This document shows, in pieces, positions 14,243 through 20,155 of a stretch of 20,155 bases of DNA. The position numbers and the translations under genes were made by a program. Numbering within the stretch: position 1 is the stretch's first letter; every line of letters starts with the position of its first letter. The notes under the pieces were generated by a model. It was not told the origin of the DNA and did no database searches. It saw nothing but the letters and a program-made list of their open reading frames with translations. This DNA is from an uncultured Ruminococcus sp. (GTDB lineage Bacteria > Bacillota > Clostridia > Oscillospirales > CAG-272), in contig CADBTH010000027.1 in assembly GCA_902797495.1 (NCBI GenBank), forward strand, positions 1 to 20,155. Direction: 5' to 3'.

Positions 14243-15544
14243 TTATTGAATAACTTTGTAAATGAGTTTTTCGGGGGCGGGCTCCGTATCCGAGAACGTC
14301 AGCGCGTCGAGGTATACCTCTTCCGCTCGCTTTGCAAGCTCCGCGTCCGACGTGAAGAGCGTCGCTATGACGTCTCCGCGCGAGACTCGCTCGCCCGTCT
14401 TCGCCGCGATCACAATTCCCGCGGAATAGTCTATCGGGTCGCCGGCTTTCAGCCTGCCCGCGCCGAGTATCGACGAGGAGTCGCCGATCTTCTCGGTGTC
14501 CATTCCCGCAATATAACCGTCCGACGGAGACACGACTTCGTGCGCGACCTTCGCCTTCGGGAAGAGAGACGGGTCGTCGAGGTATCTCGAGTCTCCGCCC
14601 TGAGCGGCAACCCACTCCTTCATCTTTTCAAACGCCTCGCCCGAGTCGATCACACGTCTGACGTCGCGCTCGGCGTCGGCAATACCCGTGCCGTTTACCA
14701 TCGAGACCATGTTCGAAGCGAGGGCGACGCAGATCTCGTACAGGTCTCCCTTCACTTCTCCCTTCAGCACGCCCGCCGCCTCGATGACTTCGAGCGAGTT
14801 TCCGACGGCGTGGCCGAGAGGCACGTCCATGTTCGTGAGAAGCGCCCTCGTTTTTCTGCCGCAGGAGTTGCCGATCGAGACCATCGTCCTCGCCAGCTTC
14901 TCCGCACTCTCGATATCCTTCATGAAAGCTCCGCTTCCGACCTTTACGTCGAGGACTATCGAATGCGAGCCCGCGGCGAGCTTCTTGCTCATGATACTGG
15001 AAGCGATAAGCGGTATGGAATCGATCGTCGACGTTACGTCGCGAAGGGCGTAAAGCTTTTTGTCCGCAGGAGCGAGGTTCGCGCTCTGTCCGGCGATGAC
15101 CACTCCGACTTTTTCAGCCTGCTCCGTAAAGCGTTCGGGGGATACGGTAGTATCGAATCCCTTGATAGATTCGAGCTTGTCCACCGTTCCTCCGGTGTGA
15201 CCGAGTCCGCGCCCCGACATCTTTGCAACTATTCCTCCGAGGCACGCGGCGACGGGGGCTACGACGAGGGACGTCTTGTCTCCGACTCCTCCCGTACTGT
15301 GCTTGTCGACCGTGCGGTCGCCGAACGCGGACAGATCGAGCGTGTCGCCCGAGCGCATCATGGCGTCGGTAAGACACGAAACCTCGGTCTCCGTCATTCC
15401 GACGAAGCAGACCGCCATTGCGAACGCCGACATCTGATAGTCCGGGATCTCGCCCTTCGTGAATCCGTCGACGATGAATTTTATTTCTTCGGCGGAAAGC
15501 TCTCCGCCGTTTTTCTTCTTATGTATGATGTCCAGAGTTCTCAT
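14243..15544 (-). CDS. pdp: Pyrimidine-nucleoside (thymidine) phosphorylase
   Basis: A 433-residue cytoplasmic enzyme that splits thymidine, deoxyuridine and often uridine with phosphate into base and (deoxy)ribose-1-phosphate. It shows the phosphate-binding KHSTGGVGDKTSL (81-93), the family signature KMSGRGLGHTGGTVDKLE (108-125) and LYALRDVTSTIDSIPLIASSIMSKKLA, which contains the substrate-binding Arg, Ser and Lys. Length and sequence resemble Bacillus Pdp, including Lys108, more than enterobacterial DeoA, so broader pyrimidine specificity is likely. GGAGG precedes the start. It is the last salvage gene of the operon, 16 bases after the BMP lipoprotein and 18 before a lysozyme gene. The product deoxyribose-1-P feeds DeoB. 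Confidence 0.95.
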   Translation of the reverse strand: MRTLDIIHKKKNGGELSAEEIKFIVDGFTKGEIPDYQMSAFAMAVCFVGMTETEVSCLTDAMMRSGDTLDLSAFGDRTVDKHSTGGVGDKTSLVVAPVAACLGGIVAKMSGRGLGHTGGTVDKLESIKGFDTTVSPERFTEQAEKVGVVIAGQSANLAPADKKLYALRDVTSTIDSIPLIASSIMSKKLAAGSHSIVLDVKVGSGAFMKDIESAEKLARTMVSIGNSCGRKTRALLTNMDVPLGHAVGNSLEVIEAAGVLKGEVKGDLYEICVALASNMVSMVNGTGIADAERDVRRVIDSGEAFEKMKEWVAAQGGDSRYLDDPSLFPKAKVAHEVVSPSDGYIAGMDTEKIGDSSSILGAGRLKAGDPIDYSAGIVIAAKTGERVSRGDVIATLFTSDAELAKRAEEVYLDALTFSDTEPAPEKLIYKVIQ

Positions 15545-15560
15545 GAAAACCTCCGTTTTA

Positions 15561-16694
15561 TTATTGTCCGATATATATTACCTGAACGCCGTCCGTTGCG
15601 GCGTCGTCCGCGTTCTCGCAGAGCGGGATGCGGATCTCTCCGTTTTCAGCCCTCTGAGCTATCTTTTGAAGCTCTTCGCCGCCGAAGACGCCGTCGCTCC
15701 GCGAAAGCGTGATACATCCCTCGGCGAGCCCTTCTCTTCCGTAAGTCCCCGCGTCGCGGACAGACCATTTTCCGCCGTTCGCGGAAAGCCTTTCAAGAGC
15801 CCTCTTCGCCGCGGGAGCACAGTCGTACCTCGGGTACGGCGAGAAAACTCCGTGATCGTCCTCCGCGTCAAAGCAGACGGGGATCAGCTTCGCCCCGTTG
15901 GCGAAGCACGCCTCCTCTGATACGTTCACCTGAGCGCCCATGGCGACGATAAGATCCGCGCCTTCCGCGAACAGGTCGTCGGCGGAATTGCCGGATAGCG
16001 ACCCGTCGGGCGCGAATATCGCCGAGTCGTTCTCGACGCTGCATATGACCTTCACGCCGTCGATCCCGAGCTCGTTCGCCGCGTCTTTAATCCCCGCGAT
16101 GAATCCGCCGAAGCAGTGAGCGGCGGAGCGGGTCGGAGAGAAAGCGAAGAAAGCGGGAGTCCTCGATCCCTCGTAAAGCGCCGCGTAAGCCGCGACGTAT
16201 CCCGCGTCCTCCTCACGGAAGACTACGAGATGAGTGTTCTCCGCCGCGGTCACTTCGTCGGTCTCGTTCGCCTCTTCCGCGAGCAGGACGAGAAACGCAG
16301 TCTCGGGGTATTTGCTCTGCGCCGTCATGACGGCGGACTGCATATATCTACCCACGCACACAACGACGTTCGCTCCGAGCGTAACCGCGGTGTTGACCGT
16401 CTCGAGCCTCGCCTCTTCAGACGGGGTCCCGGCCGTGAATTCGGAAAAGGCGTAACCGCGCTCAGTCGCAAAGGAAGAAAGTTCTTTGGACACGCTCGAG
16501 TTCTCCGCCGCGTACGCGTACGAAGCGGGGTCTCTTACGAGCGCGATCGAAAGATCGGCGTAGGGGATCTCCCCGCTCCCGACATCCGCCTCGCTCACGG
16601 CGTCAGATCCGCCGTCCGAGCAGGAGGCAAAAGACACGGCGATCAGCGCCGACAACAAGAGAAGCAACGCTCTTGCGGCCCTCTTCAACCTCAT
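15561..16694 (-). CDS. BMP-family (PnrA/TmpC-like) lipoprotein, probable nucleoside-binding protein
   Basis: A 377-residue lipoprotein: signal peptide with lipobox FASC and Cys25, then a two-lobed periplasmic-binding fold. Recognisable family features are an IALVRD strand start, AVTLGANVVVCVG, FREEDAGYVAAYAAL, FFAFSPTRSAAHCFGGFIAGIKDAAN, LFAEGADLIVAMGA and VCFDAEDDHGVFSPYPR. Family members bind purine or other nucleosides for an ABC importer. This one is divergent: the usual N-terminal DxSFN region is replaced by DPASYAYAAENSS, so ligand contacts there differ. The start overlaps the cdd stop (ATGA), fixing it within the salvage operon and supporting a nucleoside ligand. The cognate permeases and ATPase are not in the window. 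Confidence 0.8.
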   Translation of the reverse strand: MRLKRAARALLLLLSALIAVSFASCSDGGSDAVSEADVGSGEIPYADLSIALVRDPASYAYAAENSSVSKELSSFATERGYAFSEFTAGTPSEEARLETVNTAVTLGANVVVCVGRYMQSAVMTAQSKYPETAFLVLLAEEANETDEVTAAENTHLVVFREEDAGYVAAYAALYEGSRTPAFFAFSPTRSAAHCFGGFIAGIKDAANELGIDGVKVICSVENDSAIFAPDGSLSGNSADDLFAEGADLIVAMGAQVNVSEEACFANGAKLIPVCFDAEDDHGVFSPYPRYDCAPAAKRALERLSANGGKWSVRDAGTYGREGLAEGCITLSRSDGVFGGEELQKIAQRAENGEIRIPLCENADDAATDGVQVIYIGQ

Positions 16695-17119
16695 AACTCC
16701 ATATCAGCTTTTCCGAAGCTGAGCGGGAGAAGTTCTTCGAGAGTGAACACCGACGTCTCTTTTCCGTCGAAAAGAATTATCAGGAAAGACTTAACGTCGC
16801 AGAACTCGCTCATCACCTGGCGGCAAACGCCGCAGGGGGCCGCGAAGCCCTTGATATCGCCGTGGTTTCCGCCTACGACCGCTATCGCCTTGAAGTTTCT
16901 CTCGCCCTCGCTCACCGCCTTGAAGAAAGCGGTGCGCTCTGCGCAGTTAGTGGGAGAATAGGAACTGTTTTCTATATTGCAGCCTCTGTATATTCTGCCT
17001 TCGTCGGTCAGGAGAGCGGCGCCGACAAAATATCCGGAGTACGGAGCGTACGCCGCCATCATCGCCTCGCGCGCTTCGTCCACCAGCCCTTTTACGTCAA
17101 AATCAAATTCTCTTTCCAT
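16691..17119 (-). CDS. cdd: Cytidine deaminase
   Basis: A 142-residue zinc enzyme that converts (deoxy)cytidine to (deoxy)uridine, feeding Pdp. The substrate motif GCNIENSSYSPTNCAERTA contains the first zinc Cys and catalytic Glu (CAE), and PCGVCRQ supplies the two other zinc cysteines; the all-cysteine site and short length are those of the homotetrameric Gram-positive type. ATG at 17119 is directly preceded by an in-frame TTG (17122). An AAGGA sequence lies about 12 bases from the ATG and 9 from the TTG, so the start may be three bases earlier. The gene lies a few bases after deoB and overlaps the BMP gene by four. Confidence 0.95.
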   Translation of the reverse strand: MEREFDFDVKGLVDEAREAMMAAYAPYSGYFVGAALLTDEGRIYRGCNIENSSYSPTNCAERTAFFKAVSEGERNFKAIAVVGGNHGDIKGFAAPCGVCRQVMSEFCDVKSFLIILFDGKETSVFTLEELLPLSFGKADMEL

Positions 17120-17127
17120 CAAAACGC

Positions 17128-18300
17128 TTATTCCTTTACTACGTCTTTATAAAAGCTCGTGCCGGGGGAGTCGAACTCCACTCCGAGCATATCGCATATC
17201 GTCGCCGAGATATCGGCGAAAGTGCCCCTCGTGCCGAGGTTGACGTGCTCTATCTTCTTTCCGATGACGAGAAGCGGCACGTACTCCCTCGTGTGGTCCG
17301 TGCTGACGTCTCCCGGGTCGCACCCGTGATCCGCCGTTATCATGAGAACGTCGTCGTCCCTCATGCCCTTCACGAAACCGGGCAGCCACGAGTCGAACTC
17401 GGCGTACGCCGCGGCGTAACCGTCGATATCGTTTCTGTGTCCGTAGAGCATATCGAAGTCGACGAGATTCGTAAAGCAAAGCCCCTCGAAATCGCGCCCG
17501 AGCAGGTCGTACGTGACCTTCATCCCCTCAGTATTTCCGTGAGTGAAGAGGCTCTCCGTTATTCCCTTACCGGCGAATATATCGGTGATCTTTCCGACCG
17601 CGATGACGTCGCGCCCGGACTCCTTGATCGCGTCGAGCATCGTGCGCCCGTAAGGTTCAAGAGAAAAGTCGTGTCTGTTCGTCGTTCTCGTGAAGCCGTG
17701 CTCCGGGTCGCCGACGAAAGGTCTTGCGATGACTCGTCCGACTCCGACGTCGCCGACGAGTATCTCTCTCGCCGCACGGCAGAATTCATAGAGCTTTTCC
17801 GGCGGATATAGCTCCTCGTGAGCCGCTATCTGGAAAACGCTGTCCGCCGACGTGTAAACGATCAGTTTTCCCGTCTCGAGATGCTCTTTTCCGTAGTCGT
17901 TTATGACTACCGTGCCGGAATACGGCTTGTTGCAGAGCCAGCCGACTCCGCCGCATCTCTTCGAAAACTCTTCGAGCACTTCTTCCGGAAAACCGTTCGG
18001 GAAGGTCGGGAGCGGCTTTTCGGATACGATGCCGGAGATCTCCCAGTGACCGATGGTCGTGTCCTTTCCCATGGAGCGCTCCGCAAGGCGGGCGTAAGCC
18101 CCCTTCGGATTCTTTACGGGCGAGAGATATTCCTGCCCGTCGATATTGGCGACTCCGTACTTTCTCGTATTTTTGCAGCTGAATTTATCGCTCTTCGATA
18201 TCCTCTTCAGAGTGTGCGCGCCGACGTCGCCGAAGAGATCGGCGTCCGGCAGTTCGCCGCATCCGCAGCTGTCGAGTATGACCAAAAAAACTCTCTTCAT
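17128..18300 (-). CDS. deoB: Phosphopentomutase
   Basis: A 390-residue alkaline-phosphatase-superfamily enzyme that interconverts (deoxy)ribose-1-phosphate and -5-phosphate, joining the phosphorylases to DeoC. Metal ligands are visible: D10 (VILDSCGCGELPDA), D283 and H288 (NLVDFDMLYGH), D324-H325 (ITADHGCDP) and H336 (STDHTREY). Their spacing agrees with my recollection of the Bacillus enzyme. The phospho-acceptor region reads GKDTTIGHWEI with T81/T82; many relatives have Thr where Ile83 sits. GGAGG lies six bases before ATG 18300, so this start is preferred over the adjacent TTG (18303). It lies 18 bases after deoD. Confidence 0.95.
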   Translation of the reverse strand: MKRVFLVILDSCGCGELPDADLFGDVGAHTLKRISKSDKFSCKNTRKYGVANIDGQEYLSPVKNPKGAYARLAERSMGKDTTIGHWEISGIVSEKPLPTFPNGFPEEVLEEFSKRCGGVGWLCNKPYSGTVVINDYGKEHLETGKLIVYTSADSVFQIAAHEELYPPEKLYEFCRAAREILVGDVGVGRVIARPFVGDPEHGFTRTTNRHDFSLEPYGRTMLDAIKESGRDVIAVGKITDIFAGKGITESLFTHGNTEGMKVTYDLLGRDFEGLCFTNLVDFDMLYGHRNDIDGYAAAYAEFDSWLPGFVKGMRDDDVLMITADHGCDPGDVSTDHTREYVPLLVIGKKIEHVNLGTRGTFADISATICDMLGVEFDSPGTSFYKDVVKE

Positions 18301-18318
18301 CAAATACCTCCGAAGGCG

Positions 18319-19047
18319 TCAGAGCTTCTCCGCTTCGACCGCGACGTCAAGAGATGCTTCCATCATCTGAGTGAACGAGTTCTGACGCTCCTCCGCCGTC
18401 GTCACCTCTCCGGTGAGCAGATGGTCGGAGATCGTGCAGATCGCGAGCGCGCGTTTTCCCGCTCTCGCCGCGTTCATATAGAGGCCCGCCGCCTCCATCT
18501 CGACCGCCATGACTCCCATCTTCATCCAGGCGGCGTTCGCCGCCGTGTCGTCGGAATAGAACGTGTCGGACGAGAGAAGATTGCCGACGTGATACCTCGC
18601 GCCGACCTTCTCACACGCCGCCGCCGCGAGAGTCAGAAGCTCATAGTTTCCTATCGGGCAGAAGTTTCCGGAGATGCCGTACTGAGACACGAAGTCCGAG
18701 TTTGTGCACGCTCCCTGACCGATGACGATATCTCTTATTCTGATGTTTTCCTGCATAGCGCCGGCCGAGCCTATCCTGAGGATGTTTTCAACTCCGAAGA
18801 AATTGAATAGCTCGTACGAGTAGATCCCGATCGAGGGGATCCCCATTCCGCTCGCCATAACGCTGACCTTTACTCCCTTATAGAGCCCGGTGTATCCGTG
18901 GACTCCTCTGACGTTGTTGACGAGGCGTGCGTCTTCGAGAAAGTTCTCAGCGATGAATTTCGATCTGAGCGGGTCTCCCGGCATCAGAACGGTCTTTCCG
19001 AAGTCCTCCGGAGATGCGTTTATATGAGGTGTAGGATAGTTTGCCAT
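18319..19047 (-). CDS. deoD: Purine-nucleoside phosphorylase, DeoD type
   Basis: A 242-residue enzyme, usually a homohexamer, that phosphorolyses purine (deoxy)nucleosides to base and (deoxy)ribose-1-phosphate. Features match the bacterial DeoD family: TPHINA with H8, phosphate-binding MPGDPLR (R28), VRG (R47) and RIGSAG (R91, S94), ribose-binding VEMEA (183-185), and the catalytic Asp in TISDHL (D208). This Asp indicates that 6-amino as well as 6-oxo purines are accepted, as known for the family. GGGAGAA precedes the start. It lies 17 bases after deoC. Confidence 0.96.
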   Translation of the reverse strand: MANYPTPHINASPEDFGKTVLMPGDPLRSKFIAENFLEDARLVNNVRGVHGYTGLYKGVKVSVMASGMGIPSIGIYSYELFNFFGVENILRIGSAGAMQENIRIRDIVIGQGACTNSDFVSQYGISGNFCPIGNYELLTLAAAACEKVGARYHVGNLLSSDTFYSDDTAANAAWMKMGVMAVEMEAAGLYMNAARAGKRALAICTISDHLLTGEVTTAEERQNSFTQMMEASLDVAVEAEKL

Positions 19048-19064
19048 ACCGTTCTCCCGCGCCG

Positions 19065-19724
19065 TCAGGCGAGGTCGTCCTCCTTTACTTTTTTTACGAT
19101 CCTGCTCGTGCCGAGACGGGACGCCCCGAGCGCGATGAAGTCCTCGGCGTCGGCGATCGACGAGATGCCGCCCGCCGCCTTTATCTTAACGTGAGGCGCG
19201 ACGTGCTTCGCAAAGAGCGCGACGTCCTCTCTTGTAGCTCCGCCCTTGGAGAAGCCGGTCGAAGTCTTGATGTACTCGGCTCCCGACTCGGAGACGATCT
19301 CACACATTTTTATCTTTTCCTCGTCAGTCAGAAGGCAGGTCTCGATGATGACCTTCAGAAGTTTCCCGTGGCACGACGCCTTCACCGCCTTTATCTCGTC
19401 GAGGACGTCGCCGTATCTCTTGTCCTTCAGCCATCCGATATTTATGACCATATCGATCTCGTCCGCGCCGTTTGCAACGGCGTCCTCAGTCTCAAAGCAC
19501 TTAACGGCCGTCGTGGAATATCCGTTCGGGAAACCGATGACCGTGCATATTTTCAAATTATCTCCGACGTACTCCTTCGCGCTCTTTACGTAAGACGCCG
19601 GGATGCATACGGACGCCGTCGCGTACTTCACACCGTCGTCGCATATCGTCTTGATCTCTTCCCACGTCGCGCTCTGCGACAGAAGAGTATGGTCTACCTT
19701 TGAAAGAATTTCTTTGATGTCCAT
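19065..19724 (-). CDS. deoC: Deoxyribose-phosphate aldolase
   Basis: A 219-residue class I aldolase that cleaves 2-deoxyribose-5-phosphate to glyceraldehyde-3-phosphate and acetaldehyde, the final step that sends deoxyribose into glycolysis. The Schiff-base Lys153 lies in EYIKTSTGF, the partner Lys182 in KIKAAGGIS and the catalytic Asp91 in DEIDMVINIG. VDHTLL at the start and GASRLGTS at the phosphate-binding end are typical. AAGGAGA precedes the start. It follows tdk after 11 bases. Confidence 0.96.
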   Translation of the reverse strand: MDIKEILSKVDHTLLSQSATWEEIKTICDDGVKYATASVCIPASYVKSAKEYVGDNLKICTVIGFPNGYSTTAVKCFETEDAVANGADEIDMVINIGWLKDKRYGDVLDEIKAVKASCHGKLLKVIIETCLLTDEEKIKMCEIVSESGAEYIKTSTGFSKGGATREDVALFAKHVAPHVKIKAAGGISSIADAEDFIALGASRLGTSRIVKKVKEDDLA

Positions 19725-19735
19725 TTCAGTCTCCT

Positions 19736-20155
19736 TTAAGTTCTGTTTTTATCTTCTTCGATATGTCTTTTATAGCATTTGTGGCACATGGCAACGTAGC
19801 TGTCGTTTCCGCCGAGGAAAACCTGCTGACCGCTCGTGATGACTCTGCCGTCGGGCGCGATACGCGCGTTCACGGTCGCTTTTGCGCCGCACGAGCAGAT
19901 CGTCTTTATCTCCGTTATCGAATCCGCGAGCTCAAAAAGACGGCGGCTGCCGGGGAAAAGCTTCGTCCTGAAGTCAGTCCGGAGCCCGAAGCACATCACG
20001 GGAAGATCGTAATGATCCACGAGGTATCTCATCTGATCGATCTGATCCTCCGTGAAGAACTGGCACTCGTCGGCGATGAGGACGTCTATCCCCTCCTTCG
20101 ACTTGTAAAGCTCGGCGATGTCGTCCTCCGCTCCGATCACGTCGGCGTCCGCTTC
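19736..20155 (-). CDS. tdk: Thymidine kinase, C-terminal part (5' end outside window)
   Basis: The frame runs off the window edge; 139 residues are visible and roughly the first 50-60, with the ATP-binding P-loop, are missing. The enzyme phosphorylates thymidine to dTMP with ATP. The type II (TK1-like) identity comes from LIADECQFF with the catalytic Glu, PVMCFGLRTDFRTKLFPGS, and the structural zinc site formed by CSC and CHKC. An internal GTG near 20140 is not the start because conserved sequence continues upstream. It heads the visible part of the nucleoside operon; the operon promoter must lie beyond the window. Confidence 0.93.
   Translation of the reverse strand, partial: EADADVIGAEDDIAELYKSKEGIDVLIADECQFFTEDQIDQMRYLVDHYDLPVMCFGLRTDFRTKLFPGSRRLFELADSITEIKTICSCGAKATVNARIAPDGRVITSGQQVFLGGNDSYVAMCHKCYKRHIEEDKNRT

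Noticed and set aside
14117..15712. Long + strand open frame (531 codons) opposite pdp
   Set aside because: It is the complement of a well-recognised enzyme, is rich in Arg/Ser/Val typical of antisense frames in G+C-rich genes, and has no recognisable domain.

Overview
The window (roughly 55% G+C by eye) reads like the chromosome of an uncultured, probably gut-dwelling, anaerobic member of the Clostridia (Oscillospirales or a related order). Support for this comes from strong GGAGG ribosome-binding sites, Firmicutes-type versions of the salvage enzymes, and secreted proteins ending in type I dockerins. The taxonomic placement is inference. No rRNA, tRNA, CRISPR array, transposon or phage gene is visible, and no gene-free stretch exceeds about 210 bases.

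Layout. (1) 1-919, + strand: the 3' end of a GH3 beta-glucosidase, followed by a terminator-like hairpin. (2) 1010-6974, + strand: a near-consensus sigma-A promoter drives a five-gene oligopeptide/dipeptide ABC importer operon (oppB-oppC-oppD-oppF-oppA) that ends in a strong intrinsic terminator. Its binding protein OppA appears to be circularly permuted: the roughly 80 residues that normally end the protein sit directly behind the lipoprotein signal peptide, and the gene stops where that segment would normally begin. (3) 6985-9524, + strand: a second consensus promoter with an overlapping-leader dyad, then an SmtB/CzrA-type ArsR metal sensor, a free-standing heavy-metal-associated (HMA) domain protein and a P1B-2 (Zn/Cd/Pb) efflux ATPase, closed by a perfect hairpin with A- and T-tracts that can terminate transcription from both sides. 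(4) 9535-14224, - strand: three closely spaced secreted-protein genes, namely a cohesin-dockerin protein and two GH25 lysozymes that both end in dockerins. (5) 14243-20155, - strand: a deoxyribonucleoside salvage operon, in transcription order tdk (cut by the window edge), deoC, deoD, deoB, cdd, a BMP-family lipoprotein and pdp.

How the parts fit. Region 5 converts deoxy- and ribonucleosides to free bases and pentose phosphates: Cdd deaminates cytidines, Pdp and DeoD release the base, DeoB isomerises pentose-1-P to pentose-5-P, and DeoC splits deoxyribose-5-P to glyceraldehyde-3-P and acetaldehyde. Tdk allows the thymidine branch to be salvaged, and the BMP lipoprotein probably captures nucleosides outside the cell. 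Only 18 bases, without a terminator, separate pdp from the first lysozyme gene, so regions 5 and 4 may be one transcription unit that ends at the shared terminator. That suggests secreted, cohesin/dockerin-assembled lysozymes that open other bacteria coupled to uptake and catabolism of the nucleosides released; this link is a hypothesis. The two main leads are the permuted OppA and the dockerin-lysozyme/nucleoside-salvage arrangement.
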